Below, piece by piece: positions 27,350 through 35,670 of a stretch of 64,000 bases of DNA; position 1 is the first letter of the stretch, and each line of letters begins with the position of its first letter. The position numbers were made by a program, and so were the translations under genes. Under the pieces are notes generated by a model. The model saw nothing but the letters and a program-made list of their open reading frames with translations. It did no database searches and was not told where the DNA came from. The DNA is from Streptomyces sp. CC208A (GTDB taxonomy: Bacteria > Actinomycetota > Actinomycetes > Streptomycetales > Streptomycetaceae): positions 62,001 to 126,000 of the forward strand of contig NZ_JASCXN010000008.1 in NCBI RefSeq assembly GCF_030010625.1, given 5' to 3'.

Positions 27350-28795
27350 ATGACCTCCCACGGCCCCCTCGTCACCACCAACCGCGGCCCCGTCCGCGGC
27401 GAGCGCCGCACCGACGGCACGTACCGCTTCCTCGGCATCCCGTACGGTCGGCCGCCCGTCGGCGAGCTGCGCTTCGCCGCCCCCGAACCGCCCGAGCCGT
27501 GGACCGAGCCGCTGGACGCGACCGCCTACGGCCCGACCGCCCAGCGCCGCCCCTTCGCCGAGGTCACCACCATTCCCGAGCCCAGCGTCCCGGGCGCCGG
27601 CGTCCTCAACCTCAACGTCTTCACCCCCGACACCGCCCCCGCCGAGGGCCTGCCCGTCCTCGTCTGGATCCACGGCGGCGGTTACGTCGCGGGCTCCGCC
27701 GCCAGCCCCTGGTACGACGGCGCCGCCTTCAACCGCGACGGCGTCGTCCTCGTCTCCGTCGGCTACCGGCTCGGCATCGAGGGCTTCCTGCACCTGGAGG
27801 ACGCCCCCGACAACCGCGGCGTCCGCGACTGGATCGCCGCCCTGGAATGGGTCCGCGACAACATCGCCTCCTTCGGCGGCGACCCCGGCCGGGTGACGAT
27901 CGCCGGCCAGTCCGCCGGCGGCGGCGCCGTCCTCACCCTGCTCTCCGTGCCCTCCGCCGGCGGCCTCTTCCGGGGCGCGCTCGCCGTCTCCGGCGCCGTG
28001 CTCCGCCCCGACGGCCCCGAAGCCGCCCGCGCCGCCGCCCGGCTCCTCACCGCCCGCACCGGCGTCCCCGCCACCGCCGCCGCCCTGCGCGACCTGGACG
28101 ACGACGAGCTCCTCGCCCTCCAGGACCGGCTCGCCGAGGACGGGCCCGACCGCGAGGGGCTGCCCCCGATGCTGGCCCTCGCCCCCTTCGCGGACGGCGA
28201 GCTGATCCCCGTACCGCCCGCCGAGGCCCTCACCGCCGGCGACGCGGGCGCCGAGGTCCCGCTCATGCTCGGCTTCACCGCCGACGAGTTCTCGATGTTC
28301 CCCGGCCCGGAGGGCGTGCCGCTCCCGGTCCTCCTCGGCGCGCTCGGCCTCGACCCGGCACGCGCGGGCGAGTTCACCGCCGCCTACCCCGCCGTGCCCG
28401 AGTCGACCCTCTTCGGCCAGGCCCTCACCGACGTCATGTTCCGGGCCCCGAACCTGGCCGTCGCCGACGCCCGCGCCGCCCGCGAACGCCCCACCTGGCT
28501 CTACGAGTTCGCCTGGCGCTCGCCGGTCCTCGGTCACGCCGCGCACTGCCTCGACCTGCCGTTCGCCTTCGACCTCCTCGACGCCGAGGGCGTCCACGCG
28601 GTCGCGGGACCCACGCCGCCGCAGGCCCTCGCCGACGCCGTGCACCGCGCCTGGGTGGCCTTCGTCAAGGACCAGGACCCGGGCCCCGACTGGCCCCGCT
28701 ACGCCCCCGGCACCCGCGCCACCCGGGTCTGGGACACCGAGCCCCGCGTCGAGGCCGACCCGATCCGCCACGTCCGCGACCTCTGGTCGACCTGA
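27350..28795 (+). CDS. type B carboxylesterase
   Basis: 481 residues from ATG 27350 (CAGGAG site). Alpha/beta-hydrolase: oxyanion hole HGGGY (108-112), nucleophile Ser188 in GQSAGGGA, the acid probably in FTADEFSMF, and the histidine in LGHAAHCLDLPF. The PYGRPPVGELRF motif near the start is the para-nitrobenzyl/carboxylesterase B signature. It has no signal peptide, so it is likely intracellular and hydrolyses carboxylic esters of drugs or metabolites. It is monocistronic, with a 15-bp repeat array after it. Confidence 0.88.
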   Translation: MTSHGPLVTTNRGPVRGERRTDGTYRFLGIPYGRPPVGELRFAAPEPPEPWTEPLDATAYGPTAQRRPFAEVTTIPEPSVPGAGVLNLNVFTPDTAPAEGLPVLVWIHGGGYVAGSAASPWYDGAAFNRDGVVLVSVGYRLGIEGFLHLEDAPDNRGVRDWIAALEWVRDNIASFGGDPGRVTIAGQSAGGGAVLTLLSVPSAGGLFRGALAVSGAVLRPDGPEAARAAARLLTARTGVPATAAALRDLDDDELLALQDRLAEDGPDREGLPPMLALAPFADGELIPVPPAEALTAGDAGAEVPLMLGFTADEFSMFPGPEGVPLPVLLGALGLDPARAGEFTAAYPAVPESTLFGQALTDVMFRAPNLAVADARAARERPTWLYEFAWRSPVLGHAAHCLDLPFAFDLLDAEGVHAVAGPTPPQALADAVHRAWVAFVKDQDPGPDWPRYAPGTRATRVWDTEPRVEADPIRHVRDLWST

Positions 28796-28869
28796 CCGGC
28801 GGGCCTCCGGCGGGACGCCTGGACGGTCCGGAGCGACGGGGCCGGGACCGACAGGGGCCGGAGCGACGG

Positions 28870-28930
28870 AGCCGGATCGATGGGGGGCTGGGCCGACGGG
28901 AGCCGGATCGACGGGAGCCGGATCGACGGG
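28870..28930. repeat. 15-bp repeat, three copies (two tandem)
   Basis: AGCCGGATCGACGGG is at 28901-28915 and 28916-28930, with a near copy (ATGGG end) at 28870-28884. Looser GACGGGGCCGG copies extend back to about 28830. It fills most of the 181-base gap between the convergent esterase and OsmC genes. Confidence 0.65.
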
Positions 28931-28976
28931 ACGGGGGCCGGACCGGCGGTGTCCGCCCGCCCGGCCCCCTCGCGGC

Positions 28977-29414
28977 TCAGCCCTCGAAGCCGACCGTCCC
29001 GTCCGGGAGGAGCGCCTCCACCCGCGCCCCGTGCTCGACCGTGCGGCTCACCGTGCAGAACTTCTCGTGCGTGAGCCGCACCCCGCGCGCGAACACCTCC
29101 GCCGCCTTCGGGTTGGAGTCCGGCAGGTCGAACTCGTAACTCACCCGGATCCGCCCGATCCGCCCCCCGTCCTCCGGCGCCGACACCGACTCCACGACGA
29201 TCCGCAGCTCGTCGTGGTCCACGGCCCGCGCGGTCCGGTCGATCACCAGGCCGCCGCAGCCGCCCATCGCCGCAAGCAGCAGCTCCACCGGCGTGAACGA
29301 CGGCTGGGCGCCGTCGTCGTCGGCCGCGGCCATCAGCACCTCCGCCCCCCGGTCGTTGCGGGCGGTCCACCGCCGGTACCCGGTACGGACGGTCTCGACG
29401 CGGTAGTCGGCCAT
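28977..29414 (-). CDS. OsmC-family peroxiredoxin-like protein
   Basis: 145 residues, GAGGAG upstream. The two redox cysteines of OsmC/Ohr proteins are in LLAAMGGCGG (Cys53) and HEKFCTVSRTVEHG, and the conserved Glu/Asp network (FTPVELLLAA) is present. Such proteins reduce organic hydroperoxides with thiols, or serve as general thiol-dependent stress proteins, in the cytosol. It reads away from the two-component genes, which lie upstream on the same strand but are separated by their own 99-base gap. Confidence 0.85.
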   Translation of the reverse strand: MADYRVETVRTGYRRWTARNDRGAEVLMAAADDDGAQPSFTPVELLLAAMGGCGGLVIDRTARAVDHDELRIVVESVSAPEDGGRIGRIRVSYEFDLPDSNPKAAEVFARGVRLTHEKFCTVSRTVEHGARVEALLPDGTVGFEG

Positions 29415-29513
29415 GGGGACGTGCTCCTCACACTGTGCTCGGACATGTGCCCCGTACGCTACGGCGCCCGGCCCCGCCGGACCCCACCCGCCCGGCCGAC
29501 CGGGCGTCCGGAT

Positions 29514-30182
29514 CTAGGGGCCGCTCGGTGTGACGAGGCCGGACTCGTAGGCCAGGACCACGAGTTGGGCCCGGTCGCGGACGCCGAGTTTCGTCATGGC
29601 CCGGTTGACGTGGGTCTTCGCCGTCGACGGGCTGATCACCATGCGGTCGGCGATCTCGTCGTTGGACAGGCCCCGCGCCACCAGGGCCACCGCCTCGCGC
29701 TCCCGTCCCGTCAGTTCCGCCAGGGCCGGGCCCGGCCGCGCGGCGGCGGGGAGCGGCTGGGCGAGGTACCGGTGGATGAGTCGGCGGGTGATCGCCGGCG
29801 CGAGGAGGGCGTCGCCGCGCGCGGCGACCCGCACGGCGTGCAGGAAGTCCTCCGGCAGCACGTCCTTGACCAGGAACCCCGCGGCGCCGGCGCGCAGCGC
29901 GTCGAGGACGTACTCGTCCATGCCGTAGTTGGTGAGGATCACGACGTGCGTCCCCGCGAGGGACGGGTCGGCGGCGATCCGCCGGGTGGCCTCGATGCCG
30001 TCGACGACGGGCATCCGGATGTCGACGAGTGCGACGTCGGGGCGGTGTGCACGGGCGAGGGCCAGGGCCTCCTGCCCGTCGGCGGCCTCGGCGACCACCT
30101 CGATGTCGTCCTCCAGGTCGAGCAGGGCGCGGAACCCGCTGCGGATGAGCGGCTGGTCGTCGACGAGCAGGACCCTGATCAC
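29514..30182 (-). CDS. NarL/FixJ-type response regulator
   Basis: 222 residues. Receiver domain with VDDQ (acidic pocket) and phosphorylation site Asp54 (ALVDIRMP). The C-terminal LuxR-type helix-turn-helix is complete (LTGREREAVALVARGLSNDEIADRMVISPSTAKTHVNRAMTKLG). Its start overlaps the kinase stop by 4 bases (ATGA), so the pair is translationally coupled. Its targets may be the repeats near 31483-31586 or 32034-32067, which is inference only. Confidence 0.9.
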   Translation of the reverse strand: MIRVLLVDDQPLIRSGFRALLDLEDDIEVVAEAADGQEALALARAHRPDVALVDIRMPVVDGIEATRRIAADPSLAGTHVVILTNYGMDEYVLDALRAGAAGFLVKDVLPEDFLHAVRVAARGDALLAPAITRRLIHRYLAQPLPAAARPGPALAELTGREREAVALVARGLSNDEIADRMVISPSTAKTHVNRAMTKLGVRDRAQLVVLAYESGLVTPSGP

Positions 30183-31312
30183 GGCGTGCGCTCCACGGGG
30201 AGTTCGGCCCGGACCGAGAAACCGCCCCCGTCGCGCGGCCCGGCGGTGAGCCGGCCACCGAGAGCGGTGACGCGCTCGCGCATGCCGAGCAGGCCGAGAC
30301 CGGGTACGGGCGCGGCGGCCGGCGTCGCCCTGCCGTCGTCGTCGACCCGGACCGCGAGCAGCTCAGGCCGGCAGTCGATCCGGACGGCCGCAGACGTCGC
30401 CTCCGCGTGCCGGGCGACATTGGTCAGCGACTCCTGGACGATCCGGTAGACCGTCCGGTCCACGGCGGCCGGCACGTCCGCCTCCCGCTCCCGCCCCTCG
30501 ACGGTCAGCGTCGCGTTGAGCCCCAACGCCCGCGCCCGATCGAGGAGTTCCGGTATGTCGGCGAGGCCGCGCGGCGGAGTCGTGTCGTCGTCGCGCAGCG
30601 CCTCCAGCGTCGCCCGCAGCTCCCGGCTCGCCTCCCGTCCCGCCTCCTGGATGGCCAGGAGCGGCGCGGGCACCTCCTCGCCGCGCCGCCGGGCCACATG
30701 GACGGCGACCTCGGACTGCACCTTGATCACCGAGATCTGGTGGGTGAGGGAGTCGTGCAACTCCCGGGCGATCCGCAGCCGTTCCTCGTCGGCGCGGCGC
30801 CGGGCCGCCTCCTCCCGGGTCCGCTCGGCCTCGTCCGCCCGCCGCTCGGCCTGCCGCAGCGCCTCGCCCGCCGCGCCCGCCGCGATCAGCCAGGCGATCT
30901 CCAGCGCGCCCCGCGCCCGCGCGAACGCCTCCGCCACGCCGTACGGCCCCGACACCAGGGCCGCCACCGGCAGCGCCGCGAGCATGAGCACGCTCGCCAC
31001 CGCCGTCACGGTGCGGTGCCCCGCCCGTACGGCCGCGTACACGGCGAACAGATAGGCCACGACCGGCACGTCGAAACCCACCGCCTGGTAGCCGACCGCG
31101 CACGCCCCGGTGACGGCGAGCACCGCCCGGGGCGCGCGCCGCCGTGCGACCAGCGCCAGCCCGCCCGCCGCCAGCAGCCCGTACCCGAGCACCGCCTGCG
31201 GCAGGGCGGGCCGAGGCCCGGACGCCGCCGTGACCAGCAGCGCCGCCGCCACTCCGAGGGCGATGACCACATCCCCGTACCGCTGCCGGACACCGGCCTC
31301 CGCTTCCTTCAT
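30179..31312 (-). CDS. HisKA_3-type membrane sensor histidine kinase
   Basis: 377 residues. Five or so membrane segments occupy residues 15-148. A DUF4118-like coiled linker (EALRQAERRADEAERTREEAARRRADEE) leads to the HisKA_3 dimerisation box with His186 (RIARELHDSLTHQISVIK), then a short HATPase (VQESLTNVARHA, VDDDG, GLLGMRERVTALGGRL). Phosphate goes to Asp54 of the coupled regulator. The signal is unknown. The divergent neighbour is the small DUF6223-like membrane protein, with the 13-bp repeat array between them. Confidence 0.9.
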   Translation of the reverse strand: MKEAEAGVRQRYGDVVIALGVAAALLVTAASGPRPALPQAVLGYGLLAAGGLALVARRRAPRAVLAVTGACAVGYQAVGFDVPVVAYLFAVYAAVRAGHRTVTAVASVLMLAALPVAALVSGPYGVAEAFARARGALEIAWLIAAGAAGEALRQAERRADEAERTREEAARRRADEERLRIARELHDSLTHQISVIKVQSEVAVHVARRRGEEVPAPLLAIQEAGREASRELRATLEALRDDDTTPPRGLADIPELLDRARALGLNATLTVEGREREADVPAAVDRTVYRIVQESLTNVARHAEATSAAVRIDCRPELLAVRVDDDGRATPAAAPVPGLGLLGMRERVTALGGRLTAGPRDGGGFSVRAELPVERTP

Positions 31313-31482
31313 GGGCGCACCCTAACCGGCTCCCCGGCCCGGGCCGTCGCCCCGGGGAAGGAGCCTCCGCCTACCACGGACGCGGTAGGCGGGCGTCCAC
31401 TGCCGCACCGGCGGCAGACGAAGTGTCCGCGCCCGGCGGACGACCGGGGGAGGGGGTGCCGGACATGCTCGGATCACCGGCT

Positions 31483-31586
31483 GCACGAGGAAGCCGCACG
31501 AAGAGCCCGCACGAAGAAACCGTCCGAAGAGCCCGCACGAAGAAGCCGTCCGAAGAGCCCGTACGAGGAAGCCGTACGAGGAACAG
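31483..31586. repeat. 13-bp tandem repeat array, eight copies
   Basis: Eight contiguous 13-base units start at 31483, 31496, 31509, 31522, 31535, 31548, 31561 and 31574, with consensus GCACGAAGAAGCC. Variants are GTCCGAAGAGCCC and GTACGAGGAAGCC. The array ends with the AGGAG ribosome site of the next gene. 13 is not a multiple of three, so it does not encode a peptide repeat. It fills the divergent region between the histidine kinase and DUF6223-like genes. Confidence 0.85.
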
Positions 31587-31596
31587 GAGCCCGCCC

Positions 31597-32016
31597 ATGT
31601 CCGTCCGCCGTCTGCTCGCCACCGCCGCGTCCGCCCTGCTCGGGGGCGTCGTGCTCGCCGCACCCGCCGCGGCCGCCCCGGCCTCCTCCCTGGCCGCCTC
31701 CGTCTACACCTTCAGCGCCGGCCGGATCGGCTCCAGCGCGGGCGCGGTGATCGGTCTGATCGGCCTCGCCGCGGCGTGGCGCGCCCTGACCCGTCCCACC
31801 GGCCGCCTCGGCACCACGACCGGACCGCGCGGTCCCCTGCTCGCCCTGGGTGCCGGGACGGTCGCCCTGGTCCTGGGCGGCCTGGTCGCCGCCACCGCCG
31901 ACGGCGGCCTCGGCACCGGCAACGGCCTCGGCGGCGCCTACGTGTCCCTGCTCGTCGGACTCGCCGCCACGGCACTGGGCGGACGGGCCCTCGCCCGCGC
32001 CCGCCGCACCCGCTGA
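31597..32016 (+). CDS. DUF6223-like small membrane protein
   Basis: 139 residues from ATG 31597; AGGAG is just upstream and overlaps the end of the repeat array. An N-terminal signal-like helix (LLATAASALLGGVVLAAPAAAA) is followed by three membrane helices (AGAVIGLIGLAAAWRAL, LLALGAGTVALVLGGLVAAT, GGAYVSLLVGLAATALGGRALA). I recognise the family only as an uncharacterised one, often beside two-component systems in Streptomyces. It could be the stress- or envelope-related target of the neighbouring kinase/regulator, which is inference. Confidence 0.65.
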   Translation: MSVRRLLATAASALLGGVVLAAPAAAAPASSLAASVYTFSAGRIGSSAGAVIGLIGLAAAWRALTRPTGRLGTTTGPRGPLLALGAGTVALVLGGLVAATADGGLGTGNGLGGAYVSLLVGLAATALGGRALARARRTR

Positions 32017-32033
32017 CCGCACCGGGAGGCTCT

Positions 32034-32067
32034 CCGGCTGAGTACTCGCTCACCGCCGGCTGAGTAC
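32034..32067. promoter_or_regulatory. 12-bp direct repeat with 22-bp period
   Basis: CCGGCTGAGTAC is at 32034-32045 and 32056-32067. The period is two turns of the helix, which places both copies on the same DNA face, as tandem response-regulator sites often are. Downstream there is only a doubtful small open frame. Confidence 0.45.
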
Positions 32068-32110
32068 ACCGGCGGATCCGCAGCCCGTCCGCCCCGGCTG
32101 GAATGGACCC

Positions 32111-32482
32111 ATGACCTTCCGCGCTCCGGCCCGCCCCCGGCCCCTCCGGCACGTCTCCGCCACCGGCACCGCCCTCGTGGTGGCGCTCGGTCCGGTCGTG
32201 GTCGGGGCCCTCCTCGCCCGCTCGGTCGGCGGCGACCCGATGGTCTCGGTCAACGCGTTCATCGCCGGCGGCGGGCAGCGCGCCCGCCTCTCCCGGCAGC
32301 AGCTGCGCACCTGCGGGAGCCGGATGAACGCCCGCCGGGTTCAGGCCGTGCGCGGTCTGCGGGCCAGGACGAACCCCTGGGGCGAGGCGTCCCCCGGCTC
32401 CGGCTCGCGCACCAGCCGCGCCGACTCCACCAGACCGGCGCCGGCCAGCAGCCGGACGACATGCTCCGGAGACCAGCGGTAG
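32111..32482 (+). CDS. doubtful small membrane protein, possibly truncated
   Basis: Open frame of 123 codons with GC-rich third positions over its first 76. An N-terminal basic stretch and one membrane helix (ATGTALVVALGPVVVGALLARSVG) are seen. The last 47 codons run antisense through the methyltransferase 3' end and look meaningless, so an original stop or the true C-terminus may have been lost. It could be a remnant gene or a chance frame. Confidence 0.25.
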   Translation: MTFRAPARPRPLRHVSATGTALVVALGPVVVGALLARSVGGDPMVSVNAFIAGGGQRARLSRQQLRTCGSRMNARRVQAVRGLRARTNPWGEASPGSGSRTSRADSTRPAPASSRTTCSGDQR

Positions 32483-33048
32483 ACGTCGAGGTCCACCGCG
32501 TGCCCGTACGCCCGCTCCAGCCGACGCCGCTCGCGCTCCGGGCCGTTCGTCGCCTTGAAGGCCAGTAGGAGCAGTCCGCCCGGCGCCAGGACACGGCCGA
32601 ACTCGGCGAAGGTGACGGTGAGTTCGTCCTCGTCCATGTGGACGGTCGAGTACCAGGAGAGTACGCCGCCGAGCGAGCCGTCCGGCAGATCGAGGGCCGT
32701 CATCGAGCCGACCTCGAAGCGGAGCCCCGGGTACGTCTCCCGGGCCACCCGGACCATGCCGGGGGAGAGGTCGATCCCGAACGCCTCGGCGCCCAGCTGC
32801 CGCAGACGCTCCGTCACCCGCCCCGTCCCGCACCCCAGATCCGCGATCGCCGCAGGACGGCCGTCCGCCTCCGCGCCCGCCGCCACCTTCTCCGCGAACG
32901 CGGCGAGCACCGCCCGGTCCAGGGGCGCGGCCTCCAGCTGGTCGGCCAGCAGCCGCTGGTAGTCGACGGCGACGGTGTCGTACGAGCGGCGCGTGGCGTC
33001 GGCGCGGGCGACGGCCCCCGCGAGGGCGCCCGGACGTGTGTCGGTCAT
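32341..33048 (-). CDS. class I SAM-dependent methyltransferase
   Basis: 235 residues from ATG 33048. A TAGGGT -10 box seven bases upstream points to a leaderless mRNA. Rossmann fold with motif I IADLGCGTGRVTERL, Asp in FGIDLSPGM, and motif IV/post-I regions VGSMTALDLPDGSLGGVLSWYSTVHM and FAEFGRVLAPGGLLLLAFK. It belongs to the Methyltransf_11/25 group; acceptor unknown. It reads convergent with the doubtful small frame. Confidence 0.8.
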   Translation of the reverse strand: MTDTRPGALAGAVARADATRRSYDTVAVDYQRLLADQLEAAPLDRAVLAAFAEKVAAGAEADGRPAAIADLGCGTGRVTERLRQLGAEAFGIDLSPGMVRVARETYPGLRFEVGSMTALDLPDGSLGGVLSWYSTVHMDEDELTVTFAEFGRVLAPGGLLLLAFKATNGPERERRRLERAYGHAVDLDVYRWSPEHVVRLLAGAGLVESARLVREPEPGDASPQGFVLARRPRTA

Positions 33049-33240
33049 GCCCGGCACCCTAACCGTCGCCCACCCCGCCCCACCCGAACCGCCTCCCAGC
33101 CGCCCTCCACCCACCGGCCGAAAACCGGCAGACCTGACCGAAAGCGCCTCTGACCAGCCCCGTTCTTTCGCGATTTCCTCACCGAAGCGGCCCCGCCACG
33201 CCCCGGAATACGGGATGATCGCCCCCGCACCCGAGAAGGG

Positions 33241-33256
33241 CCGGCCCCCGGGCCGG
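33241..33256. promoter_or_regulatory. palindrome CCGGCCC-CC-GGGCCGG before molybdo-oxidoreductase
   Basis: Perfect 7-bp arms with a 2-base centre, 28 bases before the ATG. It could be a regulator site or a leader hairpin. High GC content makes such palindromes common, so the weight is low. Confidence 0.3.
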
Positions 33257-33283
33257 TACGGCAGCGTCGAAAGGCATCCCCTC

Positions 33284-35653
33284 ATGGCCAGGCGGCACCC
33301 CGCCCGCGAGAACCCGCAGAGCCCCCCGCCCGCCGACGTCCCCGCCGGCGCGCCCGGCATCGGCCGCCGCCGTTTCCTCGGCTACGTGCTCGCCGCCCCC
33401 ACACTCACCGTCGCCGCCCAGGCCGGCGCCGAGGCGCTCGCCCCGGCCACCGCCGAGGCCGCCGAGGCCGTCATCCCCTCCCTGCCGGGACCGGCCGAAC
33501 TGCTCGACCTCAACGACCTGTTGACCACGGCCGCACTGCCGACGAGCCACCTCGTCACCATCCGCGTCGACGCCGACGGCACCGCCCACTTCGCGCTGCC
33601 GCGCGCCGAGGTCGGCCAGGGCGTCACCACCTCCTCCGCCATGCTCATCGCCGAGGAGCTCGACCTGCCGCTGGAGAAGGTGCGGGTCACCCTCGCCGAC
33701 GCCCGCCCCGAGCTGCTCTTCAACCAGCTCACCGGCGGTTCCAACACCACGGTCTCCACCTACACCCCGATCCGGGTCGCCGCCGCCGTCGCCCGCGGCC
33801 GGCTGCTGCACGCCGCCTCCCTCGTCCTCGGCGAGGCGGTCTCCACCCTCACCACCAAGGCCGGCACCGTCCTCTCCCCGGCCGGGGCCGTCCTCGGCTA
33901 CGGCGAACTCGCCGCCCGGGCCGCCGCCGTGACCGACACGGCCGTCGCCGTCACGCTCAAGAAGCGCGCCGACTTCCGGGTCATCGGCACCCCGCGCCGC
34001 CGCCAGGACGCGCTCGACGCCGTCACCGGCCGCAAGAAGTTCGCCATGGACCTCCGGGTCGAGGGCGCCCTGCCGACGATGGTCTGCCGCCCGCCCACCA
34101 TCAACGGCACCGTCCGGTCGGTCGCCAACCTCGCCGCCGTACGGGCCATGCCGGGCGTCACCGACGTCGTCACCGTCTCCACCGGCGTCGCCGTCCGCGC
34201 CCGCACCTTCGGCCAGTGCGTCGACGCCGTCCGCGCCCTCGACGTCGACTGGGGGCCGGGCACCGCCGAGGACGCCACCGACGCCACCGTCCTCGCCGAG
34301 CTGCGCCGGGCCGAACTCCCGCTCGTGGTCCCGCCGCTGCCGCTGCTCACCAAAGCCGTCGACGCCCGCTTCACCTTCCACTTCGCCAGCAACGCCGCCC
34401 TGGAGACCAACTGCGCCATCGCGGACGTCCGTCCGGACTCCGCCGAGATCTGGGCCTCGCTGAAGGCCCCGATCGTCGCCCAGGAGCAGATCGCGCTCCG
34501 CCTCGGCCTGCCCGTGACCGCCGTGAAGGTCCATGTCACCGAGGGCGGCGGCTCCTTCGGGCGCAAGCTCTTCCACGACGCCGCCCACGAGGCCGCCGAG
34601 ATCTCCCGGAAGCTCGGCAAGCCGGTGAAGCTGATGTGGCACCGCACCGACGACTTCCGGCAGGGGCGTACGCATCCCATGTCGACCTCGCGGGTCCGCG
34701 CCACCTACGCGCTCGGCGAGGTCCTGACGTACGAGCAGCGGCACACCTCGGTCGCCACCGACTTCGGCCACGGCATCGGCGAGGTGCTCACGGCGGAGGC
34801 GGCCCGGCTGCCGGTCGCGGACCTCACCTTCTCCGAGGCGATGTTCCAGCTCACCCAGATCAGCCCCTACCACCTCGGCGTCACCACCCAGCTCCTCGCC
34901 GAGACCGACAAGGGCTACAACACCGGCTCGATGCGGAACATCTACTCGCCCAACGTGCGCACCGCCCAGGAGCTCGTCCTCGACGAACTGGCCCGCCGCA
35001 TGGGCGAGGACGCCTACGCCCTGCGCCGCCGCCTGGTGAAGGAACCCCGCGCCCGGGCCGTCCTCGACAAGGTCGCCCAGCTCGGCCGGTGGGGCAGGCC
35101 CATGGCCCCCGGTACCGCGCAGGGCATCGCCGTGCACCCCGAGTACCACTCGTACGTGGCCGTGCTCGCCGAGATCGACTGCCGCCCCGCGACCACCGGC
35201 CGCACCGTCCCGAACGCGTACACCGGGCCCCGCGTCACCAAGGTGGTGTGCGCCGTCGACGCGGGCCTCGCCGTCAACCCCCGGGGCCTGGAGGCGCAGA
35301 TGATGGGCGGCGTCTCCGACGGCATCGCCCTCGTCCTCACCTCCGGGCTGCACCTGAAGGACGGCGCCTTCCTGGAGTCCAGCTGGGACAACTACTTCTA
35401 CACCCGGCAGTGGAACACCCCGCCCGAGCTGGAGATCGTCGTCATGCCGCCGACCGGCGACACGCCCGGCGGCGCGGGCGAGCTGGCCGTCGCGGCGGCG
35501 ATGGCGGCCGTCGCCTGCGCCTACGGCCGGGCGACCGGCACGATGCCGACCGTCTTCCCGGTCAACCACACCACCCCGCTCCCCTTCACCCCCTCCCCGA
35601 CCGTCCCCCCGATCCCGGCCTCCCCGACCGACGGCCGCGACGGCATCCTCTGA
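33284..35653 (+). CDS. Tat-exported molybdopterin oxidoreductase, large subunit (IorB-type)
   Basis: 789 residues from ATG 33284. A twin-arginine signal (GRRRFLGYVLAAPTLTVAAQ) sends the folded enzyme across the membrane. The body is a xanthine-oxidase-family molybdenum hydroxylase large subunit like isoquinoline 1-oxidoreductase beta or periplasmic aldehyde dehydrogenase: ALPRAEVGQGVTTSSAML, GGSFGRKLFHDAAHEAA, GSMRNIYSPN, and near the end TPGGAGELAVAAAMAAVACA, whose Glu (in GGAGELA) is the expected catalytic residue. It hydroxylates N-heterocycles or oxidises aldehydes using Mo-cytosine dinucleotide. The next gene supplies the 2Fe-2S subunit; no FAD subunit follows, so electrons probably go to a membrane or periplasmic acceptor. 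Confidence 0.87.
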   Translation: MARRHPARENPQSPPPADVPAGAPGIGRRRFLGYVLAAPTLTVAAQAGAEALAPATAEAAEAVIPSLPGPAELLDLNDLLTTAALPTSHLVTIRVDADGTAHFALPRAEVGQGVTTSSAMLIAEELDLPLEKVRVTLADARPELLFNQLTGGSNTTVSTYTPIRVAAAVARGRLLHAASLVLGEAVSTLTTKAGTVLSPAGAVLGYGELAARAAAVTDTAVAVTLKKRADFRVIGTPRRRQDALDAVTGRKKFAMDLRVEGALPTMVCRPPTINGTVRSVANLAAVRAMPGVTDVVTVSTGVAVRARTFGQCVDAVRALDVDWGPGTAEDATDATVLAELRRAELPLVVPPLPLLTKAVDARFTFHFASNAALETNCAIADVRPDSAEIWASLKAPIVAQEQIALRLGLPVTAVKVHVTEGGGSFGRKLFHDAAHEAAEISRKLGKPVKLMWHRTDDFRQGRTHPMSTSRVRATYALGEVLTYEQRHTSVATDFGHGIGEVLTAEAARLPVADLTFSEAMFQLTQISPYHLGVTTQLLAETDKGYNTGSMRNIYSPNVRTAQELVLDELARRMGEDAYALRRRLVKEPRARAVLDKVAQLGRWGRPMAPGTAQGIAVHPEYHSYVAVLAEIDCRPATTGRTVPNAYTGPRVTKVVCAVDAGLAVNPRGLEAQMMGGVSDGIALVLTSGLHLKDGAFLESSWDNYFYTRQWNTPPELEIVVMPPTGDTPGGAGELAVAAAMAAVACAYGRATGTMPTVFPVNHTTPLPFTPSPTVPPIPASPTDGRDGIL

Positions 35654-35670
35654 GATCCCGGAGTCGTTCC

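Noticed and set aside
31483..31586. A CRISPR array
   Set aside because: Units are 13 bases with no spacers between them, and no cas genes are nearby.
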